This document shows, piece by piece, positions 52,732 through 62,350 of a stretch of DNA of 64,000 nt. The first letter of the stretch is position 1. Each line of letters opens with the position of its first letter. Source of the stretch: Arcobacter acticola. GTDB lineage: Bacteria > Campylobacterota > Campylobacteria > Campylobacterales > Arcobacteraceae. A model generated the notes under the pieces. It had not been told where the DNA came from, did no database searches, and was given only the letters and a program-made list of their open reading frames with translations. Location: assembly GCF_013177675.1 (NCBI RefSeq), contig NZ_CP042652.1:2170001-2234000 (forward strand), written 5' to 3'. Both the position numbers and the translations under genes were made by a program.

Positions 52732-55267
52732 TGAAATATATAATAAATAATATTTATCAGTTTTTTATAGTTCTTATTCTTTTTACAGGAATTCTTGCCT
52801 TAGTTTTTATAAATCATTATAAAAAAAGCAATGAAAAAGAATATCTTAATGAAAATATATCAACCCTTGGTATCTCTTATCAATCAAGTATTGATAAGTA
52901 TCGTTTATTATCAAAATACATTTTTAATGAATCAATTAATAATGAATTAGTACTTTCTCTTTTTGAAAAAGGAATTAATTCAACAGATGATGAAAAAAAG
53001 TTATATAAAGGTTTATTATTTAGAGAACTACATCCTTTATACTTAAAATTAAAGGAAGAAGGAATAAGGCAACTACATTTTCATACAAAAGATAATAAAA
53101 GTTATATAAGATTTCATCAACCTGATAAATATGAAGATGATTTATCACTAGTAAGAAAAACTGTTAAATTTGTAAATGATGAAAATAAAGCAATAACGAG
53201 TTTTGAATCAGGGAAAGTTATATCAGGATTTAGAAATGTTTTTCCTATAAATTTTAGAAATGAACATATAGGAAGTGTTGAAATTAGTATTTCAACAAGA
53301 ATGATGGTTGAATCTATTTCAGATTTAGATTCAAGAAAAGAATATTCTATTATTCTAAATAAGGATATTGTATTTGATAAATTATTTAAAAGTCAAAGCT
53401 TCTTATATGAAGAGTCAGTACTTAATTCTGATTTTGTAATTGAAGATATAAATTCTTCTTTGCCCGATTCACCAAAAACACTTAGCGATATCGCAAAAAG
53501 AATTAATGATAAATTGCATAATAATAAACAATTAAAAGAAGCAATGAGACAAGGTGAAAAATATGCAGTATTTGTAAAACTTGATGATATTTATTATGAT
53601 GTAACACTTATTCCTATGCCTGGTATTAGCAAAAAGATTGAAGGTTATTTAATTGGATATCAAAAAAGTATAAATATACCAATCATGATGTCTTTTGAAT
53701 TATATGCTTATTCTCTAATAATATTAGTAATGATAATTTTCATATCAATGCTACTAATAATACAAAGAAAAACAATGATATTAGAGAACGAAAGAAAGTG
53801 GTTTAAATCTATAACTGATAATTTGGTCGAAGGATTATATGTTATGGATTCTAATGCTAAAATCAACTATATCAATCCTAATGCTTGTAAAATTTTAGGA
53901 TATAAAGAAGAAGAAATTTTAGGAAAAAATGCCCATACTCTTTTTCATTCCCATTATCTCAATGATAATATGAAACAAGAAGATTGCACTATATTCAAAG
54001 GAGTAATGAAAAATAAATATTTTACTTCAAAGAAAGAATATTTTAAAAATGCTAAAGGTGAAAATATTCCTGTTGCAGTAAATAGTAAATTGGCTTTATC
54101 TTCAAATAGAGGAATGGAGATAGTTACTTCTTTTTCTGATATAAGTATTCAAAAAGAGCTTGAAGATAAAAGTAATCTATTAATTAAAGCTCTTGAATCA
54201 AGTATAAATTGCATTGTTATAACAGATAAAGATGCTTATGTACAATGGGCTAATCCAGCTTTTGAAGAATTAACAGGATTTAAAATAAGTGAAATTATAG
54301 GTAAAAACCCTAAAGAATTTATCTCTTCAAAAAAACAAACAAAAGAGTTCTATGAACAAATGTGGGGAACTATTTTAAATAAAAAACCTTGGAAAGGTGA
54401 AATTATTAATAAAAAGAAAGATGGAACATTATATGATGAAGAATTAATAATAACTCCAGTTCTTGATGAAAATGAAGAAATAACAAATTTTATTGCTATA
54501 AAACAAGATATAACTCATCGTAAACTTCTTGCTTTAGAAAAAGAAGAGAAAGATAAAATATTTTTCCAACAATCAAAACTTGCAGCAATGGGAGAAATGT
54601 TAGGAAATATAGCTCACCAATGGAGACAACCATTATCTGCAATTTCAACAGCTTCTACGGGTATAAAGTTACAAAAAGAGATGAATTGTTTAAGTGATGA
54701 AGATTTTAATTATGCAATGAATACTATTAACAATTCTGCACAACATCTTTCTTCTACAATTGATGATTTTAGAGGTTTTTTTGACCCGAACAATGATAAA
54801 AAGAAATATTTTTACTTTCTGGGATGATTGATAAGGTTTTTAATATCATAGGTCAACAATTTATAACTCAAGATATTGAAATTATAAAAAACATAGAAGA
54901 TATAACTATTTTATCTTTAGAAAATGAATTAATACAAGTTCTTTTAAATATATTAAATAATGTGAAAGATGCATTACTTAAGTTAAAAGATGAAAAAAGA
55001 TTAATTTTTATAAATGCATATACTAAAGATAAATTCATAGTAATAGAAATAAAAGATAATGCAAAAGGAATAAAAGAAGAGATTATAGATAGAATTTTTG
55101 AACCTTACTTCACTACAAAACATCAATCCCAAGGTACAGGAATAGGATTATATATGAGTCAAAATATTGTTAAAAACTATTTAAATGGAACGTTAGATGT
55201 TTACAATGAAGATTATAAATATGAAGGTGTTGCATATACAGGAGCTAAGTTTATTATCATAATTTAA
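52728..55267 (+). pseudogene. Histidine kinase with dCache_3-like sensor, frameshifted
   Basis: The frame from 52728 gives 699 residues: membrane segment (about 8-27), a double sensory domain resembling dCache_3 (HPLYLKLKEEGIRQLHFHT near 100), a second span near 325, two PAS domains (about 360-600) and H-box GNIAHQWRQPLS. It stops at 54827 after DPNNDKK. A second frame (54824-55267) continues with N-box LLNILNNVKDAL and G2 GTGIGLYM. Adding one A to the A5 run at 54798-54802 restores one reading frame of about 846 codons. It is either a real frameshift mutation, phase variation, or a sequencing error. Confidence 0.8.
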
Positions 55268-55277
55268 AATTTATAAA

Positions 55278-55307
55278 AACACTAAAGACTTAAAAGTCTT
55301 TAGTGTT
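55278..55307. terminator. Bidirectional terminator between kinase and HAD gene
   Basis: A perfect 13-bp stem (AACACTAAAGACT with AGTCTTTAGTGTT, loop TAAA) lies between the convergent kinase fragment and the HAD gene. T-rich tails are present on both sides (TTTAGTTTTTC and GTTTTTATAAATT). Confidence 0.8.
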
Positions 55308-55977
55308 AATTTAGTTTTTCACAAAGTTCTAATAAAGAGTTAACCCTAATAGTAGGCTCTATTTCCCAAGGATCAAAAATAGCTTCACTACTTCTTTGAA
55401 TCCAAGCTGATTTCATTCCTGCTGAAATTGAACCTGTTACATCAAAAGAATTACTTGAAATCAACCAAGCTTCACCACCATTTACTTCTGCTGTTCTTAA
55501 AAAGTGTGCATAAGCTCCAGGTGAAGGTTTAAAAGTTTTAATATCATCAACACTTACAACACCTAAAAACAACTCTCTAACTCCTGCATGAATCAAAAGT
55601 TTTTCAACAGCTTCTTTTTTTCCATTTGAAAATGCAAATAATCTAAAGCCTTTTTCTTTTAACTTTGTTAATGCTTCTTTAACATCTGTAAATGCTGGTA
55701 ATACTGCATAGATATTCATAAGCTCATTTTTTTGTTCACTTGAAAGTTCAAGCTTGTAAAATAAACAAGTATAATCTAAAGCCTGGGAAGTACAAACAGC
55801 AAAACTCACATAGTTTTGCATATGCCCTCTTCTAAATGAGTATTCAAGTTGTTTATCACGCCAAGTAGCTGAAAATGCTTTTGCTTTATCACCTATGAAT
55901 ATTTCTAATAAATCAACAACTCCATTAGTATCAATTAGTGTTCCATAAACATCAAAGGCAAGTGTTATGTTTTTCAT
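55306..55977 (-). CDS. HAD-family haloacid dehalogenase-type hydrolase
   Basis: 223 residues. The HAD nucleophile motif is FDVYGTLIDTNG near 9 (Asp), Ser/Thr motif in FAFSNGKKEAV near 115, Lys and the GMKSAWIQR region near 190. It is of the type II L-2-haloacid dehalogenase type, though many relatives are phosphatases. It lies 30 bp after the peroxiredoxin-like gene and shares its TetR operator. AAGGAGATATC precedes the ATG. Confidence 0.85.
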   Translation of the reverse strand: MKNITLAFDVYGTLIDTNGVVDLLEIFIGDKAKAFSATWRDKQLEYSFRRGHMQNYVSFAVCTSQALDYTCLFYKLELSSEQKNELMNIYAVLPAFTDVKEALTKLKEKGFRLFAFSNGKKEAVEKLLIHAGVRELFLGVVSVDDIKTFKPSPGAYAHFLRTAEVNGGEAWLISSNSFDVTGSISAGMKSAWIQRSSEAIFDPWEIEPTIRVNSLLELCEKLN

Positions 55978-56007
55978 GATATCTCCTTCGTTTTTTTCTA
56001 TATAATT

Positions 56008-56667
56008 TTATTTATTTTTAGCCTTTTTAATCACCTCTATTATATCTTGTGGCTCACATCTTTTTGTATAATCTTCATCTATAAATGAAAATATAATCTC
56101 TTTATTTTTATTTATTACATAAGTTGCTGGCATTGGAATTTCATAAGAATCTTCTTTGTTATTTGCTGGAAGATTAATTCCAAAACTTAAATAAATTGGT
56201 CTTAGTTCTTCTGCTAGTGAAAATACAAGTCCATACTGTTTTGCTATTACATTTGAATTATCACTTAATACTTCAAATTCCAATTCATTTTTTTCTTTTG
56301 TAGCTAAACTTGCATCTGGACTTTGTGGTGAAACAGCAATTAATTTTGCACCTAAGGCTTTTAACTCTTCATTTCTTTCTTGTAATGCTTTTAATTCTAG
56401 ATTACAATAAGCACACCATGTACCTCTATAAAAACTCACAACTGCAAAATCATTTTCTTCTAAAGTTTTAAATAATGAAACTTCATTTCCTAGGGCATTT
56501 GGTAATTTAATTTCTTTTGCAGTTGAGCCAACAGTTAGTGCGTTTTTGCTAAGACTTGAATTCTCTAGTTTTTTTGTAGCTTCTAACATCATTTCTTGAA
56601 TTTCTTTTGGAGCTTTTTGTTTAAATGCTTCTTTATATTTATTTATCTCATCTATTAATCTTGACAT
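56008..56667 (-). CDS. Peroxiredoxin-like (AhpC/TSA-family) protein
   Basis: 219 residues. A helical N-terminal part (1-50) precedes the thioredoxin-fold peroxiredoxin domain with FYRGTWCAYCNLEL near 80: a CxxC motif where the first Cys is the likely active residue. Such proteins reduce peroxides. It is the first gene of an operon with the HAD gene and starts 40 bp after a TetR operator (56707-56728). Confidence 0.88.
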   Translation of the reverse strand: MSRLIDEINKYKEAFKQKAPKEIQEMMLEATKKLENSSLSKNALTVGSTAKEIKLPNALGNEVSLFKTLEENDFAVVSFYRGTWCAYCNLELKALQERNEELKALGAKLIAVSPQSPDASLATKEKNELEFEVLSDNSNVIAKQYGLVFSLAEELRPIYLSFGINLPANNKEDSYEIPMPATYVINKNKEIIFSFIDEDYTKRCEPQDIIEVIKKAKNK

Positions 56668-56706
56668 TTTATTTCCTTTTATATTTTGTTTAATTTCTCT
56701 AATATG

Positions 56707-56728
56707 TTATAGAACAATTATTCTATAA
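56707..56728. promoter_or_regulatory. TetR-type palindromic operator, peroxiredoxin promoter
   Basis: TTATAGAA, six bases, then TTCTATAA form a palindrome 40 bp before the peroxiredoxin start. The same palindrome lies before tetR (57327-57348) with only one base of difference in the spacer. It covers the likely -10 region (TATAAC on the minus strand), so binding would block transcription. Confidence 0.85.
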
Positions 56729-56742
56729 TATATAAAAAAAAT

Positions 56743-57303
56743 TTATCTAATCATACTTAGTAAATTTTTAATTATAAGCCGACTATCTTCTTTTGAAGAA
56801 TTATATTTTCCATGAACATGAAAACCATGAATAAAAGTCTCAATAGTAAGAGCCATTGCTTTTACATCTCCACTAAAATCACCATCTTTTTTCGCTTGTG
56901 TAAGATTTTCTTCCATTCCTAAACGAACATTATTAAAATACTCTTTTGTGATATTGTATGTTTCTTCAGTTACAAAATCTTTTTCTCTCATAGTATTTGA
57001 AAACAAACAACCTTTAAAATCTTTTTTAAAAGTAAAACTTTCAAAGAAAAGTTCAATTCCTTTTTTACCAGGATTATTTTTTAAAATAGTAAGTTTTTGA
57101 GCTGATAATTTTGAATAATAATTCTCAAGGGCATCTTTAAACAAACCTTCTTTATCTGTAAATAAAGAGTACATGGTTCTGCGATTTAATCCTGTATATG
57201 AAACTAATTCAGCCATAGATACACCTTCGTATCCTTTTTGCCAAAATATTTCCATAGCACTATCTAGTACTTTGTTTAAATCATATTCCACAGGTCTTGC
57301 CAT
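56743..57303 (-). CDS. TetR-family repressor
   Basis: 186 residues. The helix-turn-helix (about 10-55; VSMAELVSYTGLNRRTMYSLF) is typical, followed by a ligand-binding helical domain. Its own promoter and that of the peroxiredoxin-HAD operon carry the same palindrome, so it controls itself and those genes. A good guess for the inducer is an oxidised or reactive compound. It lies 36 bp before the operator at 56707 and on the same strand. Confidence 0.9.
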   Translation of the reverse strand: MARPVEYDLNKVLDSAMEIFWQKGYEGVSMAELVSYTGLNRRTMYSLFTDKEGLFKDALENYYSKLSAQKLTILKNNPGKKGIELFFESFTFKKDFKGCLFSNTMREKDFVTEETYNITKEYFNNVRLGMEENLTQAKKDGDFSGDVKAMALTIETFIHGFHVHGKYNSSKEDSRLIIKNLLSMIR

Positions 57304-57326
57304 TTTTTTCCCTTTTGTTTGTAAGA

Positions 57327-57348
57327 TTATAGAACAATAATTCTATAA
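57327..57348. promoter_or_regulatory. TetR-type palindromic operator, tetR promoter
   Basis: TTATAGAA, CAATAA, TTCTATAA: the second copy of the palindrome, 24 bases before the tetR ATG. TATAAT on the minus strand lies within its left edge, so the operator overlaps the -10 box. Confidence 0.85.
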
Positions 57349-57438
57349 TGTCAAGTTTAATGATTTTTGCTTCAAATTTCTATAAGTATGAAAACCTTTG
57401 AACAGCTTAAAAAAGAGAATCCAAAGGCTTATTTATTC

Positions 57439-58131
57439 TTATGAAAATCGTTTAATATTTGATAATGAAATTAAATGTGCAGTGATTAAAGGAATTGCAT
57501 TTTTATTAAAAAGTTCTTCTTTTCTTTTTTTACTTAAATGTTTTAATTTTTCTTCATTTACTACATAAAAACCATTTATATTGTATTGTTCATCTTTTGA
57601 AACTATCACTTTTGCATTTTTTTCTTCTAGAAGTTCCCATTCATCTAATTGTTTTATAAAAGAAGATGTTTCTATTGAATCTTTTTGATATTGGTTTAAA
57701 AATCCTAAGATTCCATTTAAAAATTTACTATTATTTCCATCTTTATCAAATAGTTTTCTATTTTCATCTTTTTGTGTTTTGATTTTATAATCTTTTTCCA
57801 CACCTAAAGTTAATTGTGATGATTTATTGTCTGTTACAAATATAAAAGGATATCTTCTAATATGAGCCGGAATATATTTATGTTTAGCCCAAATACCCTT
57901 TTCATCAACAAAAGTATTTTCTTTTTCTTTATAACCTAACATAACTGTAGCCATCCATGAGTTATTAGCATCTTTTACAAAAAAGATTGGATAATCTTTA
58001 CATGATTCATAAAATTCTGAAATTGTTATTGGTGAATTCATCTGAGTTTTTGCAAAAGAGTAATCTTTAATTTCTTTAATTGATACATCTTTATCTGTAA
58101 TTTTATTGATTGCTTCTAAATTGTTATACAT
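57439..58131 (-). CDS. SapC-family protein
   Basis: 230 residues. Matches the SapC family by its layout: PITISEFYESCKDYPIFF near 34, then WMATVMLGYKEKENTFV and AHIRRYPFIFV near 89, and a C-terminal helical half. SapC-type proteins are linked to S-layer or surface functions in Campylobacter, but the biochemical role is not known. AAGGAAGTCATAATC precedes the ATG. It stands alone and is divergent from yaeQ. Confidence 0.8.
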   Translation of the reverse strand: MYNNLEAINKITDKDVSIKEIKDYSFAKTQMNSPITISEFYESCKDYPIFFVKDANNSWMATVMLGYKEKENTFVDEKGIWAKHKYIPAHIRRYPFIFVTDNKSSQLTLGVEKDYKIKTQKDENRKLFDKDGNNSKFLNGILGFLNQYQKDSIETSSFIKQLDEWELLEEKNAKVIVSKDEQYNINGFYVVNEEKLKHLSKKRKEELFNKNAIPLITAHLISLSNIKRFS

Positions 58132-58419
58132 GATTATGACTTCCTTATTACTATAAATTATTTTCTACTATATTTTAACTAATAGCTATTTAAAAGAAGG
58201 ATTATCTTCGTAGAAAATATTTAAATCATCATGTGCATTAAAAAATTCGCTTAATATTCAATCAAATAATAAAAATTTCCTAAATTCATCTACTATTTTC
58301 TAATAAGCGCTATAATGCAGCCAAACAATAAACCAAGGAATCAAATGGCTACGAAAGCAACAATCTATAAAGCACTTTTAAACATTGCAAATATGGATAC
58401 AAACTACTACAATGAGCAC

Positions 58420-58605
58420 AATTTAACACTTGCCTTACATCCAAGTGAAACGGAACTAAGATTAATGGCTCGTTTAGTTGCATTTATTTTAAATGCAAAT
58501 GAAGATTTAGTATTTTGTAAAGGTATTGATCAAGATGATGAGCCTGATTTATGGGAAAAAGCTTTAGATGGAGATATTGAACTTTGGATTGATTTAGGTC
58601 AGCCT
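58420..58605 (+). repeat. 186-bp target duplication, left copy
   Basis: These 186 bases of yaeQ appear again at 60364-60549 right after the IS, with no difference seen. The duplication is much longer than the usual few bases of most IS families and is a known trait of IS1634-family elements. Confidence 0.95.
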
Positions 58606-60363
58606 CCTGACTTTCTCATTTTTATCAAAAATCAATTTTTCTAAAAGTGATATCCCTTATTAAAGGGCTTTATAGACTATAAAATTCATAAAAGTGTGTG
58701 TCCTATAGTCTAAAACCTGCTACAATTTTAGTATGAGTTTACATATTAGACAGAAGAAAAATAGTAGTGGAACAATCAGTATTCAGATTATCGATAGAGT
58801 TCATAGGAAATATAAGGTTATAGAAACTATTGCTTGTGTAAAAAATGATTTAGATTTACAAATTTATTTAGATGTTGCAAATAAACGTTTAGAAGAACTG
58901 CGTCAACAAATGTATCCTACTTTATTTGATGAAAATAAAAATGAAGAGTTAATATTCATAGAACTTGGAAATAATGATTTAATACCAATAGGTGATGAAT
59001 TAATCTATGGAAAATTATTTGAACGATTGGGATGTTCTAGTGTAGATTTGGATTGTAAAAGACTTCAGATGTTTAAAAATCTTGTTGTATCAAGATTACT
59101 GTATCCTGGTAGTAAATTATATTTGATTGATTATCTTGAATATTTTAAAAAAGAGAGTGTAGATAAAAATGCTATCTATAGATTTTTAGATACACTTTAT
59201 GAAGAGAATTTAAAACTACAAATTGAAAAATGTGTATTTGATCATACTTATGCAAAAATGAACCAAACTATTGCATTTACATTTTATGATGTTACAACCC
59301 TGTACTTTGAATCTGAGAGTGAAGACGATCTTAGACGTATTGGATTTAGTAAAGAGGGTAAATTAGCACGTCCTCAGATACAACTGGGATTGTTTACAAC
59401 ACTACAAGGATATCCATTAAGCTTTGAGGTTTATGAGGGTAATAAATATGAGGGACATACTTTAGTTGATGTACTTAAAAAGTTTCAAAATAAATTTCAA
59501 TTAAAAAATAAACCTGTAGTTGTAGCTGATAGAGGAATGCTAAACAATAATAATCTAGTATATCTTGAAAATAATGGATATAAATATATCCTTGCAGCCA
59601 AAATAAAAAATATATCAAATGATTTAAAAGAGCAAATATCAAACTTGATATTTTTAAATGATGGAGTAACTCATACACTTAAATTTAATAAAGATATACC
59701 ATATACTGATGAGAATGACAATAAACAATCCATAAATATCAATCAAAGGTTAGTTCTTTCATATTCAACGGCAAGAGCTAAGAAAGATAAACATAATAGA
59801 GATAAAGCACTTGAAAGATTAAAGAAAAAAATTGAATTCTCAAAATCTATCACAAAAAAAGATTTAAAACTATCATACTATGCTAAATATCTTAACATCG
59901 ATGATCATAAATGTGATATCACTTTTAATATCAATAATCAAAAAGTTGATAATGATTCAAAATTAGATGGTATAAAAGGTTTTATTACAAATGATTTTAC
60001 ACTAACACCAAGTGAAATTATAGAACACTATAATAATCAATATGCAGTAGAACAAGCATTTAGAATATCAAAAACTGATCTTAAAATCAGACCCATATAC
60101 CATAGGCTAGAAACCAGAATAAAGGCTCATATTCTTATTTCATTTGTATCATACTCAATTTATAAAGAGTTTGATTCAAAACTTAAAGAAAATAATATTA
60201 AATTTAAATTCTCACAAAAACTTTTAAGAGATATAATTAAACATATGTTTGCACTTAGAACAAATGGAAAATTAGTCTACTTGAAATTTGATGAAATTCA
60301 ACAACAAGTTTATAATGCAATTAAAAATAGTTAAAAAGTGTGTGTCCATATGAGAAAGTCAGG
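58606..60363 (+). mobile_element. IS1634-family insertion sequence
   Basis: 1758 bp. The ends are perfect 14-bp inverted repeats: CCTGACTTTCTCAT (58606-58619) and ATGAGAAAGTCAGG (60350-60363). A GTGTGTCC motif is present near both ends inside the element. It carries one transposase gene and is flanked by the 186-bp duplication of yaeQ. Confidence 0.95.
58733..60334 (+). CDS. IS1634-family transposase
   Basis: 533 residues and intact. DDE residues are likely Asp in FYDVTTLYFESE near 190, Asp in VVADRGMLNNNN near 264 and Glu in YNNQYAVEQAFRISKTDLK near 445 (the last being the Y-x-R/E-type helix). Length and layout fit IS1634. It starts at ATG 58733, 114 bp inside the left end. Confidence 0.92.
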   Translation: MSLHIRQKKNSSGTISIQIIDRVHRKYKVIETIACVKNDLDLQIYLDVANKRLEELRQQMYPTLFDENKNEELIFIELGNNDLIPIGDELIYGKLFERLGCSSVDLDCKRLQMFKNLVVSRLLYPGSKLYLIDYLEYFKKESVDKNAIYRFLDTLYEENLKLQIEKCVFDHTYAKMNQTIAFTFYDVTTLYFESESEDDLRRIGFSKEGKLARPQIQLGLFTTLQGYPLSFEVYEGNKYEGHTLVDVLKKFQNKFQLKNKPVVVADRGMLNNNNLVYLENNGYKYILAAKIKNISNDLKEQISNLIFLNDGVTHTLKFNKDIPYTDENDNKQSININQRLVLSYSTARAKKDKHNRDKALERLKKKIEFSKSITKKDLKLSYYAKYLNIDDHKCDITFNINNQKVDNDSKLDGIKGFITNDFTLTPSEIIEHYNNQYAVEQAFRISKTDLKIRPIYHRLETRIKAHILISFVSYSIYKEFDSKLKENNIKFKFSQKLLRDIIKHMFALRTNGKLVYLKFDEIQQQVYNAIKNS

Positions 60364-60549
60364 AATTTAACACTTGCCTTACATCCAAGTGAAACGGAAC
60401 TAAGATTAATGGCTCGTTTAGTTGCATTTATTTTAAATGCAAATGAAGATTTAGTATTTTGTAAAGGTATTGATCAAGATGATGAGCCTGATTTATGGGA
60501 AAAAGCTTTAGATGGAGATATTGAACTTTGGATTGATTTAGGTCAGCCT
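60364..60549 (+). repeat. 186-bp target duplication, right copy
   Basis: Identical by eye to 58420-58605. It continues directly into the 3' part of yaeQ at 60550. A frame beginning at GTG 60340 inside the IS end runs through it, so a shortened YaeQ might be made. Confidence 0.95.
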
Positions 60550-60814
60550 GATGAAAAACGTATCAAAAAAGCTTGTGGACGTTCTAAAAAAGTTATAATT
60601 TATACATATCAAGAAAATATGGCAACACCATGGTTTGCTCAGATTGAAGGTATTCTTTCACGATTTAAAAACCTATCTATTGTACATCTTAATCTTGATG
60701 AAGAAATAATAGAACTAGCAAAAAGAGGTATGAATTTACAATGTAATATCAGCGATAGTGAACTTACGTTAATAGAAAAAGATACAAGTACAACTATTAC
60801 TCAAAGAGTATGTA

Positions 60815-60836
60815 AGTAAGGTTATTTAACCTTACT
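60815..60836. terminator. Stem-loop between yaeQ and rhodanese gene
   Basis: AGTAAGGTTA pairs with TAACCTTACT (loop TT), overlapping the stop codons of the two convergent genes. The T tracts are weak, so its strength is uncertain. Confidence 0.5.
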
Positions 60837-61242
60837 ATTTATACTCTACTGTTTTTTTACCTTTATCAATCCATCCATAATTTATTCCACCTTCTAATTC
60901 ATAAACATTTGTATAACCTACTTGTTTATTTAGAAAATTTCCTAGCATTTTAGTTCTATTAGCATGGGCGCAATATATTACAAATGCTTGATTTTTGTCT
61001 TTTACATATTTTGAAAATTCACTAAGCCATTTTGTAATATCATAATTTCCTTTTTCATCAAAAAAAGTTATTGGCTTAGCATTTTCAATAATTCCATATT
61101 CTTTCCATTCACCCAATGTTCTTATATCAATAACAACTACATTTTTATTTTGCATTTGAGTTAATTCATTCTCATTAACTACTTTTAAGTCTGCAAATAA
61201 TGCAGCAAAAAATAGTGATAAAAGTACAAAAATTCTTAGCAT
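60835..61242 (-). CDS. Secreted rhodanese-like protein
   Basis: 135 residues with a signal peptide (about 1-17, LSLFFAALFA). The rhodanese domain includes VVIDIRTLGEWKEYG near 34 and the active loop YCAHANRTK near 90 (Cys and Arg in place). It may transfer sulfur or bind thiol groups in the periplasm. It lies at the end of a run of minus-strand envelope genes. Confidence 0.88.
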   Translation of the reverse strand: MLRIFVLLSLFFAALFADLKVVNENELTQMQNKNVVVIDIRTLGEWKEYGIIENAKPITFFDEKGNYDITKWLSEFSKYVKDKNQAFVIYCAHANRTKMLGNFLNKQVGYTNVYELEGGINYGWIDKGKKTVEYK

Positions 61243-61280
61243 TTATTTTTCCTTTGATTTTATTTTATTCTATAATATTT

Positions 61281-61919
61281 TTATTTCAAAATTACTTTTA
61301 TATCATTTATACTTTTAAAGTCTATAAATTCATTTAAGATTTCTACTAGTTGCACAACTTCTTCATTTTTCATTCTTATACAACCAGCTGATTCATAAGA
61401 ACCTATTGTTTTTTCACTAAGAGTTCCATGTATTCTAAAGGTATCTTTTCCATCAACCCTATGAGTTAGGTTTATTTTTGCTGAACCCATATAGTTCAAC
61501 TTATCTCCACCTGGAACTACTGTTGGTAAATCTATTCCTCTTTTTTTAAAACTTTCTATAGTATCAGAAGTTGGATACCAAACAGGATTTAAGGCAATAG
61601 AAGTTATATTTCCCTCACCTAAAGGTTTTTTTATATCTTTTTTTGCTGTTGATACTTTATAGCTTTTTAGAAGTTTAAGACCTCTTTTACTTTTTCCACT
61701 TACGGTCATTATATTATTTTTAGAGTTTACAACAATTAGTAGTGTATCAAAATAGCTAAAAGGAGATAGAAGGTTATCAACTTTTCTTACAGGAGCTATT
61801 TCAGGGGTAAATTTATCTATTAGCTGACTACCAATAGTTTTTATTTCTTCTAAATATTTTACTTCAGATGCAATTATTAGTGATTTAAGTAATATTAAAA
61901 TGAAAAAAAATCTATACAT
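61281..61919 (-). CDS. L,D-transpeptidase (YkuD family)
   Basis: 212 residues. A signal peptide or anchor at about 1-17 is followed by the YkuD domain with FRIHGTLSEKTIGS near 155 and the catalytic SAGCIRMKNEE (Cys). The enzyme links peptidoglycan stems or attaches proteins to them in the periplasm. It lies 38 bp upstream of the rhodanese gene and 26 bp downstream of the small secreted protein gene, likely one operon. Confidence 0.92.
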   Translation of the reverse strand: MYRFFFILILLKSLIIASEVKYLEEIKTIGSQLIDKFTPEIAPVRKVDNLLSPFSYFDTLLIVVNSKNNIMTVSGKSKRGLKLLKSYKVSTAKKDIKKPLGEGNITSIALNPVWYPTSDTIESFKKRGIDLPTVVPGGDKLNYMGSAKINLTHRVDGKDTFRIHGTLSEKTIGSYESAGCIRMKNEEVVQLVEILNEFIDFKSINDIKVILK

Positions 61920-61945
61920 AAAAATCTTACTTAATCACTATATTA

Positions 61946-62296
61946 TTAATTTAAAACAGCAAGTATTTCGTTGTCTTTTCTTGATATTCTATATACTTTA
62001 TTTTCAATTCTATAAAGATCTGTATATTTGATATTTTCATATTTATTTGTATTAATCATTGTTCCTTTTTTTAGAAAAGCCATAGTTGCGAATTTTTTCG
62101 CTGGTTTCTTTTCTACTTTTTTAGTAGCTGTAACAACTTTTTTATCATTATTTACTTTTTTTGTTGAGCTTGAAGTTACTTTCTTTTCTTTATAATCCTT
62201 ATAACTTATCATGTCAGGATCTTGTTGTTTAGCATATAATGAAGTTCCTATAAAAGCTATAATTGAAAATGTTATAATCATTTTTTTAATAAACAT
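61946..62296 (-). CDS. Small secreted Lys-rich protein
   Basis: 116 residues. A signal peptide (about 1-22, TFSIIAFIGTSLYA) is followed by a long Lys/Ser/Thr-rich linker (about 35-70) and a C-terminal part (FATMAFLKKGTMINTNKYEN and then NKVYRISRKDNEILAVL). No known motif. It is first in the possible operon with the transpeptidase and rhodanese genes, so an envelope role is likely. Function unknown. Confidence 0.65.
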   Translation of the reverse strand: MFIKKMIITFSIIAFIGTSLYAKQQDPDMISYKDYKEKKVTSSSTKKVNNDKKVVTATKKVEKKPAKKFATMAFLKKGTMINTNKYENIKYTDLYRIENKVYRISRKDNEILAVLN

Positions 62297-62350
62297 AATA
62301 ATTCCTTTTTATTTTTTACAATTTTATCAGATAAAAACTAGAAAGTAAAT

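Larger units (their letters stand above)
58345..60819 (+). pseudogene. yaeQ: YaeQ-family protein gene split by an IS1634-type element
   Basis: The start at 58345 (MATKATIYKALL) is preceded by AAGGA, with a TATAAT box at 58311-58316. The reading is open to 58605, where the IS begins; it resumes at 60550 after a 186-bp duplication and ends at 60819. Removing the IS and one copy of the duplication gives an in-frame gene of 176 residues, the usual YaeQ length (PD-D/ExK-type fold). Exact recombination between the duplicates would restore the gene. Confidence 0.93.

Noticed and set aside
54824-55267. 147-residue ATPase-domain protein as an independent gene
   Set aside because: It continues the kinase exactly after a one-base frame change, so it is best read as the 3' part of the same gene.
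60340-60819. 159-residue frame as an independent gene
   Set aside because: It is the 3' part of yaeQ plus the duplicated segment, opened by chance from a GTG in the IS end.
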